Assembly (NCBI RefSeq): GCF_005884405.1
Contig: NZ_VCAO01000001.1
Location: 800,304-864,303 of the forward strand
Reading direction: 5' to 3'
Source: Qipengyuania marisflavi
GTDB lineage: Bacteria; Pseudomonadota; Alphaproteobacteria; Sphingomonadales; Sphingomonadaceae
DNA: 64,000 nt
This document shows, in pieces, positions 27,801 through 35,801 of the stretch. The notes beneath the pieces were generated by a model. It ran no database searches. It was given only the letters and a program-made list of their open reading frames with translations, and was not told the origin of the DNA. Both the position numbers and the translations under genes were made by a program. Position 1 is the first letter of the stretch. Every line of letters starts with the position of its first letter.

Positions 27801-28010
27801 GCAGACCACTGCCCATGCGCGGTCGAACATTGTCAGGCGTGCCGGGTTGCTAATGCTGCGATCCTGCACCTGGCAAAGGATCTCGCCGCCTGCGCCGATG
27901 GGGAAGGAATCGCGCAGCAGGACTGGACGCTCCTGCCCGCTGGCAAGCGGAGCGGTAGCGGCAGCTATCACCGCCAGAAGACCCGCCGAAACTCTTGCAA
28001 AACCGATCAT
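24861..28010 (-). CDS. Secreted TPR-CHAT domain peptidase
   Basis: A 1049-residue protein with an N-terminal signal peptide (MIGFARVSAGLLAVIAAA), TPR-like helices through roughly residues 160-560, and a C-terminal CHAT domain (caspase-like, clan CD) from about 650. The catalytic dyad is visible: His872 in LHFATHG and Cys921 in ILSACDTAG. CHAT proteins act as cysteine proteases or as interaction platforms. The start at 28010 is preferred over one seven codons earlier because GGGGG lies six bases upstream and the signal peptide then has normal form. It is the first gene of the operon and overlaps tpsB by ATGA. It probably acts in the periplasm, possibly on the TpsA protein; that target is inference. 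Confidence 0.88.
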   Translation of the reverse strand: MIGFARVSAGLLAVIAAATAPLASGQERPVLLRDSFPIGAGGEILCQVQDRSISNPARLTMFDRAWAVVCRDSASPVATIYAFDRTRGAAVGADPVALIAPHRREPVSCTAAATASAAIAGAQARVCQVTGTELAWSLVQLDRGDTTYLAEGFAAYDSATMLALKSILANRIVEGEVTIATTSITDSLSFARIQAQTLEPGQALAEGYRRNLGGEYAEASAYFETLQDRLSGDEDSGVDAGEFLVNRALQKSNLGDFAEADRLFIEAAELTAQDPITARLQRNFEAIHFLNQNAPEAAVQRLDRKLAMTLPDAQALIERLEISIPISSRLNSAQGDGSLLGYVDELKLSEMERAQIIDAQALQLLGTALRLEGRNDEARTALLDAWSQAVAVRDGRVTSIARLRAQVLGELSAIAESRGDIGDATLYLRNAVDILEAQYPERKAQAGAKARLAALLLRSGGEDEANTIYHEVIARAVGRTNAATGFANQLAPYFQYLAERVESDPEAAADFFAATQVLVRPGVAETQAILARELSARSDEASRLFRQSNDLSRDIERRRIRAIALGKIEQTGDLKLVRANLADEIAVLESEQLQTQARLAQFPEYRVVAPRSLALEDFRKTLGPGEAYVRLAMVAGRPFVFFADSEGAKAYRLDLDEEELDLKVDLLRYSISAYEDGQYLTYPYDIEAARELYVSLFGPVADRLAKVQHLVFEPDGAMLRLPIDILVADDASVAKYQARSAVSGSDPYDFTGVNWLARDLRVSTAVSAQAFVDARASSPSAATREYLGFGDNTPVGSAPSPAIQAMLEGGAERCHWTAAEWNRPIDPAELNVARGIVGEGRSRIITGAEFTDQQIVAMDDIADYRVLHFATHGLVTPPAPPCPSRPALLTSFGGEGSDGLLSFREIFDLNLDADLVILSACDTAGKASIEATRDAGVGSGGGTALDGLVRSFIGAGGRSVMASHWPAPDEYDATQRLMNGMFRAGEAKPVGQALRESQFALMDQAITSHPFYWGGFAIIGDAERMLLAKSTATAAVEAAGTLALAQVGE

Positions 28011-28128
28011 GCCAAACCCCCAGCACCGCATTCCCGGCAGGCACAGAATGACCTGCCAATTCGTAGCTGCAACCCGAATTCTTTATGTTTTAGATAGTTG
28101 CGTCCGACCCTTGTCGGCGAGGCTTACA

Positions 28129-28155
28129 CCGGACTGAGAAAATATTCGAGTCCGG
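28129..28155. other. Inverted repeat upstream of the CHAT-TPS operon
   Basis: A seven-base inverted repeat (ccggact ... agtccgg) around an AT-rich 13-base centre. It lies between the nitroreductase stop and the CHAT gene start, in an otherwise featureless gap of about 156 bases. It has no clear T-run, so it is not a convincing terminator. It could be an operator for the CHAT-TPS operon or a weak terminator for the nitroreductase operon. No convincing promoter boxes were seen nearby. Confidence 0.3.
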
Positions 28156-28166
28156 GAGGGAGATTT

Positions 28167-28856
28167 TTACGGCGCAGCCTGATCGCCGAAACCCTCCCAG
28201 CGGATCGCTTCAGCCAATGGCGCGCGCGCGACGGTGAAATTGTTCACCGGGGCGGCGGTGTCGCGGTGGCCGATTGCCATGCCGCAAAAGAACACATGAT
28301 CATCGGGAATATCGACCAGTTCGCGCACTTGCGGCGCATAGACCGCCCACGCCTCCTGCGCACAGCTGTCCAGCCCTTCCTCGCGCAGCAACAGCATGAT
28401 TGTCTGCAGCCACATCCCCATGTCCGACCATTGCGGCGGCCCCATATATCTGGGCGTGTGGACCAGCATCAGCACTGGCGCGCCGAACGCGCGGAAGTTC
28501 TGCGCAAACCACATCAACCGCTGCGCCTTGTCTTCGCGGGTGATGCCCAGCGCCGCGTACATATCCTCGCCCACGCCGAAGCGGCGGTCTTCGTAAGCGC
28601 CCTCCAGACCCTCGGGATATATGTCATATTCGGGTTTGAGCGCAGCGCGCCCCTTGGGAAATTCCAGCGCCACCCGGTCGAACAGCGCCTGCATCGGCTC
28701 GCCGGTCAGCAAGATCGCATTCCACGGCTGGACATTGCCCCCCGAAGGCGAACGCTGCGCCTTTTTGAGTACGCGGGTAAGCGTGTCGCGATCGACCGGC
28801 TGGTCGGTGAAAGCACGGACGGAGCGGCGGGTTTGGACGGCTTCGGTGGGGGTCAT
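28167..28856 (-). CDS. Nitroreductase family protein
   Basis: A 229-residue FMN-dependent oxidoreductase of the nitroreductase fold. The N-terminus has the phosphate-binding signature RRSVRAFTDQPV and the following SPSGGNVQPWN. The middle SDMGMWLQTIMLL and the late FCGMAIGHRD segment are typical. Enzymes of this family reduce nitro compounds, quinones or enones with NAD(P)H. Although it lies in an operon with cobT, it lacks the RRDVR style of BluB, so lower-ligand synthesis for B12 is not supported. Its ATG overlaps the TGA of the upstream hypothetical gene (ATGA). Confidence 0.87.
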   Translation of the reverse strand: MTPTEAVQTRRSVRAFTDQPVDRDTLTRVLKKAQRSPSGGNVQPWNAILLTGEPMQALFDRVALEFPKGRAALKPEYDIYPEGLEGAYEDRRFGVGEDMYAALGITREDKAQRLMWFAQNFRAFGAPVLMLVHTPRYMGPPQWSDMGMWLQTIMLLLREEGLDSCAQEAWAVYAPQVRELVDIPDDHVFFCGMAIGHRDTAAPVNNFTVARAPLAEAIRWEGFGDQAAP

Positions 28857-29359
28857 TTTCTTCCCAACAAGTTTCTTAGGCGCTCTCGAAATGGCAATTG
28901 TCGTGGATCTTCCGGAACGTCTTCCAATAACTCGGACTTTTCTGCGAGATGCAACGCGCGGATAGCCTCTTCACGCGGTTCGGAGGTGATGTCGACGATC
29001 GTAAGTACGGGGAGAGGCACAGTGGGGTGAAACGCGCACAAGCGCGCATGGAAAAAAACTTCACAGAGCGGCTCATTCTCATGCCAAGTGGTCATAACGA
29101 AACGCTCGTCCGGCACTTCGCCATACTCAAAGCGTCGAAGTTTCGCATGATCGACACTATCGTCCCAGGTGACGCATTTTTCGCCCCAAGCCATCATGTA
29201 GAGACAGCCGGAGTCGACAATCCAATCGCTCACTTTATCCTGCCAGCGCGCCTCAACTTCCTGCGCTATCAATACGATTATTCGGCGCGGTTCACTCGAA
29301 ATTGTTGGCAAAGTAGAGCCCGAAGGCAAGTGGACGTACTCCACGCGCTCGGAAGTCAC
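28853..29359 (-). CDS. Conserved hypothetical protein (possibly DUF7684)
   Basis: A 168-residue cytoplasmic protein of unknown function. The start is the GTG that overlaps the cobT stop (GTGA); the longer frame is only a shadow of cobT. Conspicuous segments are [44 protein letters not shown] and [10 protein letters not shown], which recall a small family I know as DUF7684, though the label is from memory and unverified. No membrane segments or catalytic motif are evident. It is coupled to cobT upstream and to the nitroreductase downstream by four-base overlaps, so the three are co-translated. Confidence 0.65.
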   Translation of the reverse strand: MTSERVEYVHLPSGSTLPTISSEPRRIIVLIAQEVEARWQDKVSDWIVDSGCLYMMAWGEKCVTWDDSVDHAKLRRFEYGEVPDERFVMTTWHENEPLCEVFFHARLCAFHPTVPLPVLTIVDITSEPREEAIRALHLAEKSELLEDVPEDPRQLPFRERLRNLLGRK

Positions 29360-31182
29360 CCCTCCACCTCGAACAGGCCCGCAAGCTGCTCGATAATCGT
29401 GCCGCCGAGCTGTTCCACGTCCATGATCGTCACCGCGCGCTTGTAGTAGCGGGTGACGTCGTGGCCGATGCCGATGGCCACCAGCTGGACGGGGGACTGG
29501 TTCTCGATCCACCCGATCACCTTGCGCAGATGCTGTTCCAGATAGCCTGCGGTGTTCACGCTCAGCGTCGAATCATCGACCGGTGCGCCGTCAGAAATCA
29601 CCATCAGGATACGGCGGTCCTCGGTGCGGGAGAGCAGGCGGGTGTGCGCCCACAACAGCGCCTCGCCGTCGATGTTTTCCTTGAGCAGCCCTTCGCGCAT
29701 CATCAGGCCAAGATTGCGTCGCGCACGGCGCCACGGCTCATCCGCCTTCTTGTAAACAATATGGCGCAAATCGTTGAGGCGGCCGGGCGTTTCAGGGCGT
29801 CCATTGGCCAGCCAGCTTTCGCGGGATTGGCCACCTTTCCAAGCGCGGGTGGTGAAGCCAAGGATTTCGGTCTTCACGCCGCAGCGTTCCAGCGTGCGCG
29901 CCAGAATGTCCGCGCTGATGGCGGCGATGCTGATCGGACGGCCGCGCATTGAACCGGAATTGTCGATCAACAGCGTAACCACCGTGTCCTTGAATTCGGT
30001 ATCGCGTTCATTCTTGTAGCTGAGTGAATGGCCGGGGCTGATCACCACGCGCGCCAGCCGCGCTGCGTCCAGCAGCCCCTCTTCCTGATCGAAATCCCAG
30101 CTGCGGTTCTGCTGCGCCATCAGACGGCGTTGCAGCCGATTGGCGAGCCGGGTGACGATGCCCTGCAAACCCGCCAGCTGGCTATCCAGATAGGCGCGTA
30201 GCCGGTCCAGTTCTTCGACATCGCACAGCTCTTCCGCCGTGACGATCTCGTCGAATTTCTCGGTGTAGGTGGTGTAGTCGAAGCCGTCGGGAATATTGGT
30301 CCAGGCGCGGTTGGGGCGCACGGGCATCATGCCCTCCTCACCCTCGTCCGAGGGGTCGCCATCGGCCATTTCCTGCTCGCCGCCCTCCTCTTCCTCGCCT
30401 TCGCCGTCACCCTCGCCCTCGGTAACTTCGCCCGCCATTTCGGTGGTCTGCGGCTCGGCAGCGCCCTCGGCTTCGTCTTCGCCGTCTTCCTCGTTTTCGG
30501 GTGTTTCGCCGTCGTCCTCGTCGCCGTCCTCGCCATCGGCATTATCAGCGTCGGCGGGCTTGGTCAGATCGAGATGGCGCAGCATATCCAGCGCCAGGTG
30601 CTGGAACGCGCGCTGGTCACCCAGCCGGCCTGCCAAAGCTTCCATATCGGTGCCGGTTTTCGCGAGGATTTCGCTGCGCACCATGTCCACCCCGGCGCGC
30701 GCGCGCTTGGGCACAGGCTGTCCGGTCAGGGCTTCACGCAGCATCAGCGACAATGCGGTTGGCAGCGGCACTTGCGACGCATCTTCGGCGCGAGTGATTG
30801 GATCGCTGGCGGTGCGCAGATCGGTCGCGGCGTTCAAATTGTCGCGAATGCCGGAGAATCGCGTGGCGCCCACTGCCTCGTAACGGACCTGCTCGATCGC
30901 ATCGTAACAAGCCCGCGCAATGGGTTCGGGCGGCGCGCCGCTATTGTGCAGACCCTCGCTATGATACCGCAGTTTCAGGGCAAAGCTGTCGGCAAAGCCG
31001 CGCGCCTCACGCGCTTGATCCGGCGGCAAGTTCCGGCCCGGCAGCGGGACGCGGAAATTCTTGCCCGCAGCCGACGGCGCATCCGCGCTCCACGCAACCT
31101 CAACCTCAGCCTCATGCGCAAGCGCGCGGCTGGCGCCGGTCAACGCCTGCTTGAAACGGTCGAGAGGGGTCTGGTCGGTCAC
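29356..31182 (-). CDS. cobT: Cobaltochelatase subunit CobT
   Basis: A 608-residue protein matching CobT of the aerobic cobaltochelatase, which with the AAA+ subunit CobS powers cobalt insertion by CobN. The N-terminal helical part (residues 1-200) is followed by a highly acidic linker of Glu/Asp/Gly (about 205-285) and a C-terminal von Willebrand A domain. The MIDAS motif is DNSGSMRG, with a later ISDGAPVDD. The start is GTG, its first base immediately after the fsa TAA, without a strong ribosome binding site, so translation probably depends on fsa. No cobS or cobN is in the window. The nearest downstream partners are a hypothetical protein and a nitroreductase. Confidence 0.93.
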   Translation of the reverse strand: MTDQTPLDRFKQALTGASRALAHEAEVEVAWSADAPSAAGKNFRVPLPGRNLPPDQAREARGFADSFALKLRYHSEGLHNSGAPPEPIARACYDAIEQVRYEAVGATRFSGIRDNLNAATDLRTASDPITRAEDASQVPLPTALSLMLREALTGQPVPKRARAGVDMVRSEILAKTGTDMEALAGRLGDQRAFQHLALDMLRHLDLTKPADADNADGEDGDEDDGETPENEEDGEDEAEGAAEPQTTEMAGEVTEGEGDGEGEEEEGGEQEMADGDPSDEGEEGMMPVRPNRAWTNIPDGFDYTTYTEKFDEIVTAEELCDVEELDRLRAYLDSQLAGLQGIVTRLANRLQRRLMAQQNRSWDFDQEEGLLDAARLARVVISPGHSLSYKNERDTEFKDTVVTLLIDNSGSMRGRPISIAAISADILARTLERCGVKTEILGFTTRAWKGGQSRESWLANGRPETPGRLNDLRHIVYKKADEPWRRARRNLGLMMREGLLKENIDGEALLWAHTRLLSRTEDRRILMVISDGAPVDDSTLSVNTAGYLEQHLRKVIGWIENQSPVQLVAIGIGHDVTRYYKRAVTIMDVEQLGGTIIEQLAGLFEVEG

Positions 31183-31842
31183 TTAGCTGGTCGGGATCGA
31201 CTGTCCGGTCTTGGCCCAATCGGCCATGAAACCGTCGATGCCCTTTTCGGTCAGGACGTGCTTGAACAGATCCTTGATCACCTTGGGCGGAGCGGTCATC
31301 ACATCCGCACCGATCAGCGCGCTTTGCAGCACATGATTGGTGTGGCGGACACTGGCGACGAGGATTTCGGTGTCGAACAAATAATTGTCATAGATCGTGC
31401 GAATATCGCGGATCAGCTCCATCCCGTCGAAACCATTGTCATCATGCCGACCGACAAACGGGCTGACGAATGTTGCCCCGGCCTTGGCCGCCAGCAGCGC
31501 CTGATTGGCCGAGAAACACAGCGTCACATTGACCATTGTGCCGTCCGAAGTCAGCGCTTTGCAGGTTTTGAGCCCGTCAATCGTCAGCGGCACTTTGATG
31601 CAGACATTGTCCGCGATCTTGCGCAGCGTTTCGGCCTCTTTCATCATGGCCGCGTGATCCAGCGCGACGACTTCGGCGCTGACCGGGCCATCGACCAGGC
31701 CGCAGATTTCCCTGGTCACTTCCATGAAGTCACGGCCCGATTTGGCAATCAGGCTGGGATTGGTGGTCACGCCATCAAGCAAGCCGGTTTCGGCCATTTC
31801 CTTGATGTCGGCGATGTCGGCGGTGTCGACGAAGAATTTCAT
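31183..31842 (-). CDS. fsa: Fructose-6-phosphate aldolase / small transaldolase
   Basis: A 219-residue class I aldolase of the small transaldolase subfamily. The Schiff-base lysine is K83 in NVCIKVPLT; the N-terminal FFVDTAD and the DGVTTNPSL loop, and later SPFVGRHDD, are diagnostic. The family splits or forms fructose-6-phosphate, or transfers dihydroxyacetone units (transaldolase); which activity applies is not decidable here. GGAG lies seven bases before the ATG, but that site sits inside the 3' arm of a nine-base-pair hairpin just upstream (see 31849-31875). The stop abuts the cobT GTG, so the genes are co-transcribed. Confidence 0.92.
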   Translation of the reverse strand: MKFFVDTADIADIKEMAETGLLDGVTTNPSLIAKSGRDFMEVTREICGLVDGPVSAEVVALDHAAMMKEAETLRKIADNVCIKVPLTIDGLKTCKALTSDGTMVNVTLCFSANQALLAAKAGATFVSPFVGRHDDNGFDGMELIRDIRTIYDNYLFDTEILVASVRHTNHVLQSALIGADVMTAPPKVIKDLFKHVLTEKGIDGFMADWAKTGQSIPTS

Positions 31843-31848
31843 GTGTGG

Positions 31849-31875
31849 TCTCCGGGAGTGGGCGATTCCCGGAGA
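31849..31875 (-). promoter_or_regulatory. Hairpin covering the fsa ribosome binding site
   Basis: A perfect nine-base inverted repeat (tctccggga / tcccggaga) with a nine-base loop lies between the DUF4197-type gene and fsa. On the transcribed (minus) strand the 3' arm contains the GGAGA that serves fsa, so folding would hide the ribosome binding site. There is no T-run after it, which argues against a standard terminator for the upstream gene. Confidence 0.5.
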
Positions 31876-31901
31876 GCCTTAGCGGTCGTCGGCAAGCGCG
31901 G

Positions 31902-32597
31902 CTAGAGCCTCGCGCCTGTCCCGAATGCGCCGATGATCAACGGATCGCGCGTGGCCTGAGGATTGGCGCGGATCGCGGTTTCCTCGATGCCAATTTCGCG
32001 CCAGATGGTGTTGTCGATGCCGGATGCGATACGGGTGGCGACCTGCGGCACATCCACGCCGGTCAGCGCGGCGAGCGCTTGTCCAACCAATGGCTCCTTC
32101 GCCAGCCGCATGGCGGTGCCCAATTGCGGAACCATCACCTCGATCAGGCCCTGCCCCAATTCACCGCGCAGGAAGGATGTCGCTGCGGTCGGGCCGCCGC
32201 GTACCAGATCGATGGCATTGCGCACTCCGACGGTGCGAACCGCCTCGGTCACCATCGGCGCCGCGCGTTCCGCACCTTCATAGGCAATGCGGCCAAACGC
32301 GTTGTCGAGGCGGCTTTTGAACAGTGATGAGGTCAAAATGCGGCTCAGCACATCGCCCCGTGTGCCCAGCATATTGGCAAGGCCAAGCTGCCCTACCTGC
32401 TTGTCCCAGAACCCGTCCGACTGGAGCATCCGGCCAAACGCCCGGTCGCTAGACAAGAACAGCAGGCGCTGCACGGCATCGACCATGCTGAAACCGGGCA
32501 GACTGGCACAGCCGGGTAACGCCAGCAGGCTGCCTCCGGCAAAAATTCCGCCCAGAACAGCGCGGCGATGCGTAGTGTTTTCAAGAATTGCGGTCAT
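31902..32597 (-). CDS. DUF4197-type lipoprotein
   Basis: A 231-residue exported protein. The N-terminus has an Arg pair before a hydrophobic stretch (HRRAVLGGIFAGGS) and a lipobox ending LALPGC, so a lipid-modified protein, perhaps Tat-exported, is likely. The rest resembles DUF4197: a helical protein with VGVRNAIDLVRGGPTAATSFL and two Leu-rich helices, of unknown function. The start at 32597 has TGAGGAG ten bases upstream; a longer frame exists but would bury the signal peptide. It is divergent from priA (65 bases apart) and upstream of fsa on the same strand. Confidence 0.75.
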   Translation of the reverse strand: MTAILENTTHRRAVLGGIFAGGSLLALPGCASLPGFSMVDAVQRLLFLSSDRAFGRMLQSDGFWDKQVGQLGLANMLGTRGDVLSRILTSSLFKSRLDNAFGRIAYEGAERAAPMVTEAVRTVGVRNAIDLVRGGPTAATSFLRGELGQGLIEVMVPQLGTAMRLAKEPLVGQALAALTGVDVPQVATRIASGIDNTIWREIGIEETAIRANPQATRDPLIIGAFGTGARL

Positions 32598-32662
32598 AAT
32601 TAGCGGCTCCTCACAGGTCCCACCCTTGTTTCGTCCGGCGCGCGCTGCCCATATGGTCACCG

Positions 32663-34828
32663 ATGAACCGCGTGCGCTGCCTTATCCTCAATGCCGCCCT
32701 TGGCCCGCTCGATTACCGGGTGCCGGATGGCATGGAAGTGGAACCCGGGTCGGTGGTCGCCTGCCCACTGGGCCCGCGCACCGTTATCGGGATCGTCTGG
32801 GAAGCAAAACGGTTGCCCGGCACGGACGTTCCGGCAGAAAAGTTGCGACCCTTGCGCGAGGTGCTGCCCGTACCCGGCCTGCCCGCGCCGCTGCGGCGGC
32901 TGATCGAATGGACCGCGGACTATTATTGTGCCTCGCTAGCCAGCGTGGCGCGCATGGCGCTGAGTTCGGGCGGCGCGCTGAAAGGCCCCGCGACGATGAC
33001 CGAATACCGCCTGTCGGGCGGCCTCCCCGAACGCATGACGCCGCAGCGGCAGGCAGCGATCGAGGCGCTGGAGGGCGAGCAAGCCAATATCCGCGAATTG
33101 TCCGGCATGGCGGGGGTGTCCGAGGGCGTGCTGCGCGGGCTGGTCAATCAGGGCGTGCTGGAGCCGGTGGAGGTTGATTGCGACCGCCCCTATGACCATG
33201 CCGACCCCGATTTTGCCCAGCCCGCTCTCTCGCCGCAACAGCGCGATGTCGCAGACCGTTTTATCGACGCCGTCAGCGCGCGCAAATTTGCGCCCTTCCT
33301 GCTCGACGGCGTGACTGGGTCGGGCAAAACTGAAACCTATTTTGAGCCCGTTGCCGAGGCGCTGCGGCTGGGCCGCCAAGTGCTGGTCCTGCTGCCCGAA
33401 ATTGCGCTGACCGAGGCGTTTCTGGCGCGATTCGAGGCGCGCTTTGGCGCGGCACCGGTGCTGTGGCATTCCTCGCTCAAGTCGACCGAGCGCCGCCGCG
33501 CCTGGCGCGCCGTGGCTGGTGGCAGTGCGCAAGTGGTCGTCGGGGCACGTTCTGCCCTGTTCCTGCCCTTCGCGCGGCTGGGCCTGATCGTTGTCGATGA
33601 AGCGCATGAAGTTAGCTTCAAACAGGATGATGGTGTTCGGTACAATGCGCGCGACGTAGCGGTGATGCGTGCGCATTTCGAAGCTGCGCCGGTGATTCTG
33701 GCCAGTGCCACACCCGCACTGGAAAGCCTGCAAATGGCGGAAAGCGGGGTCTATACCCGCGTCGAATTGCCCAGCCGTTTTGGCGGCGCGCAGATGCCGG
33801 TCATCGGCACCATCGACCTGACCGAGGAAAAGCCCGGTGCGGGCCAGTGGCTGGCCCCCCGGCTGGTGGCAGGGATAGAGGAGCGGCTGGCGCGCGGCGA
33901 GCAATCGCTGCTGTTTCTCAACCGCCGCGGCTATGCGCCGCTGACGCTGTGCCGCAATTGCGGTTACCGATTCCAATGCCCCAATTGCAGCGCCTGGCTG
34001 GTCGAGCACCGCTTTTCCAAGCGGCTGGCCTGTCATCACTGCGGCCACGAAACCGCCCCGCCCGCAACCTGCCCCGATTGCGGAGAGCCGGACTGCATGG
34101 TCGCCTGCGGCCCGGGTGTGGAGCGCATCGCGGATGAAGTCGCCGAGCGCCTGCCTGAAGCGCGCGTGTTCGTCGCCACTTCCGACACGCTCAATTCCCC
34201 CGGACGCGCAGCAGAATTTATCGCCATGGTCGAAGCGGGGGCAATCGATGTCATTGTTGGCACGCAGCTGGTCACCAAGGGGTTCCACTTCCCCGAGCTG
34301 ACACTGGTGGGCGTGGTCGATGCCGATCTGGGGCTGGAGGGCGGCGATCTGCGCGCGGGCGAGCGGACGTATCAGCAGGTTGCGCAGGTGGCGGGTCGTG
34401 CAGGACGCGGTTCGAAACCGGGCGAGGTGCTGATCCAGACCCGCCATCCTGAGGCCGCGGTGATTGCGGCGCTGGCGGCGGGCGACCGCGATGCCTTTTA
34501 CGACGCCGAAACCGAAGGGCGGCGGCTGGCGGGTGCGCCGCCATTCGGACGCTGGGCGGCAATTATCGTATCGAGCGAAGACGATACCGAAGCGCGGATG
34601 GCCGCCAACCGGATTGGCGACACCCGCCCGCAGGTGGAGGATTGCATGATCCTTGGCCCCGCGCCCGCGCCGCTATCGCTGCTGCGCGGACGCTATCGCT
34701 ATCGCCTGCTGATCAATGCGCGGCGCAGTGTGCAATTGCAGGACATTATCCGCAGCTGGCTGGGTGCGGTCCACCACCCGCCCGGTGTGCGCGTGGCAGT
34801 GGATATCGACCCCTACAGCTTCGTCTGA
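32663..34828 (+). CDS. priA: Primosomal replication restart helicase PriA
   Basis: A 721-residue superfamily 2 helicase that recognises stalled forks and reloads the replisome. The N-terminal 3'-DNA-binding domain (ALGPLDYRVP) is followed by a winged-helix part and the helicase core with Walker A GVTGSGKTE and the DEAH box VVDEAHE. The paired zinc-binding cysteines lie in the CRNCGYRFQCPNC and CHHCGHE...CPDCGEPDC segments, and helicase motifs GTQLVTKG and GRAGRG follow. Length is typical. Its last 16 bases overlap the end of the convergent CPBP protease gene. Confidence 0.97.
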   Translation: MNRVRCLILNAALGPLDYRVPDGMEVEPGSVVACPLGPRTVIGIVWEAKRLPGTDVPAEKLRPLREVLPVPGLPAPLRRLIEWTADYYCASLASVARMALSSGGALKGPATMTEYRLSGGLPERMTPQRQAAIEALEGEQANIRELSGMAGVSEGVLRGLVNQGVLEPVEVDCDRPYDHADPDFAQPALSPQQRDVADRFIDAVSARKFAPFLLDGVTGSGKTETYFEPVAEALRLGRQVLVLLPEIALTEAFLARFEARFGAAPVLWHSSLKSTERRRAWRAVAGGSAQVVVGARSALFLPFARLGLIVVDEAHEVSFKQDDGVRYNARDVAVMRAHFEAAPVILASATPALESLQMAESGVYTRVELPSRFGGAQMPVIGTIDLTEEKPGAGQWLAPRLVAGIEERLARGEQSLLFLNRRGYAPLTLCRNCGYRFQCPNCSAWLVEHRFSKRLACHHCGHETAPPATCPDCGEPDCMVACGPGVERIADEVAERLPEARVFVATSDTLNSPGRAAEFIAMVEAGAIDVIVGTQLVTKGFHFPELTLVGVVDADLGLEGGDLRAGERTYQQVAQVAGRAGRGSKPGEVLIQTRHPEAAVIAALAAGDRDAFYDAETEGRRLAGAPPFGRWAAIIVSSEDDTEARMAANRIGDTRPQVEDCMILGPAPAPLSLLRGRYRYRLLINARRSVQLQDIIRSWLGAVHHPPGVRVAVDIDPYSFV

Positions 34829-35748
34829 TCCACCGGGACATCTGCGCGCGCGGCAGCCCGGCGGGTCCACCACGGCTTGACGATATTTCCGTGCTGTGCA
34901 GCTTTATAGACCAGCCACAGCCCAGCTGCCGTCGCCATGACCATCGCAACTGCCGAAGCTTCCAGCCCGAACGCGCCGCCCGAAATAATCTCCGGCCCCG
35001 AGACCTGCGCATCGACCAGTCCGTCAACCGCATTGCCCGAAACCGGCACGTCCCACAGATAACCCTGCACCACGTTCCAGCCAAAATGCAGCCCGATGGC
35101 AAGCCACAGATTGCGCGTCAGCATATAAGCGCCGCCCAGCAGCGTTCCCGCTTCCACTGCGATGGCGAAGGACGACAGCGTCGTGGCGTTGTCGTTTCCT
35201 GCATGCAGGAAACCAAAGATCAGCGAGCTGATCACCAGCGCAAACCAGCTGCCGCCAAATTGCTCAAGATAATGGAAGATAATCCCGCGAGCGATAATCT
35301 CTTCGAAGAAGGCGGCCTGAAAACCGGCGGCGAACAGCAGGAATGCCCAAGAGGTGCTGCCGCCCCATCCCGCAATGCTGTATCCGCCCAGCGCCGCCGT
35401 GACACCGACAATCGCCGTCATCAGCAGCCCGGCAAACACCAGCCCGCGCCAAAAATCCTTGCTGCGCCGGTCGAAGGGAAGGTCATCGCGCGGTTCTTCG
35501 CCAAGGCGGCGCACGAACAGCTTGTAAGTGATGATTGCGCCCAATGTCGCGATCAAAGCGAAGATCGCTTCGGCGGCATCTTCGGGAAATGCCTCCACGC
35601 CGATCTGAATGGCACCAAAGGACATCAGACCGACCACAATAATGATCGCCGCCAGCGCGATCACCATCGCCACAAGCGGAAAATCGACAATCTTGCGCCA
35701 CCACGATTTGCGCGGCGGAGCAGTCGGTACAGTCTCGATATTATCCAA
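34813..35748 (-). CDS. CPBP family intramembrane metalloprotease
   Basis: A 311-residue polytopic membrane protein of the CAAX-protease/bacteriocin-processing (CPBP, ABI) family. About eight hydrophobic segments are visible, starting with LVAMVIALAAIIIVVG. The active-site motifs are EEIIAR (E149, E150, R154), FGFLHAG (H182) and GLHFGWN (H221). Bacterial members cleave membrane proteins or peptides or confer bacteriocin immunity; the substrate here is unknown. The start is TTG with GGGAGGG six bases upstream; no ATG fits. The gene is convergent with priA and overlaps its end by 16 bases. Confidence 0.87.
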   Translation of the reverse strand: MDNIETVPTAPPRKSWWRKIVDFPLVAMVIALAAIIIVVGLMSFGAIQIGVEAFPEDAAEAIFALIATLGAIITYKLFVRRLGEEPRDDLPFDRRSKDFWRGLVFAGLLMTAIVGVTAALGGYSIAGWGGSTSWAFLLFAAGFQAAFFEEIIARGIIFHYLEQFGGSWFALVISSLIFGFLHAGNDNATTLSSFAIAVEAGTLLGGAYMLTRNLWLAIGLHFGWNVVQGYLWDVPVSGNAVDGLVDAQVSGPEIISGGAFGLEASAVAMVMATAAGLWLVYKAAQHGNIVKPWWTRRAAARADVPVDQTKL

Positions 35749-35801
35749 TGCGAACCCTCCCTTGGCCGCGCCTTCTGCGGCAGGACAGCCGGCCGCGCAA
35801 G

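Noticed and set aside
28167..28856. Nitroreductase as BluB (lower-ligand synthesis for B12) because of nearby cobT
   Set aside because: The N-terminus RRSVRAFTDQPV and following SPSGGNVQPWN fit ordinary nitroreductases; BluB-specific features are not seen.
29360..29512. N-terminal extension of the hypothetical gene between cobT and the nitroreductase
   Set aside because: The Arg/His-rich extension lies wholly inside the cobT coding region in another frame. The GTG overlapping the cobT stop is a better start.
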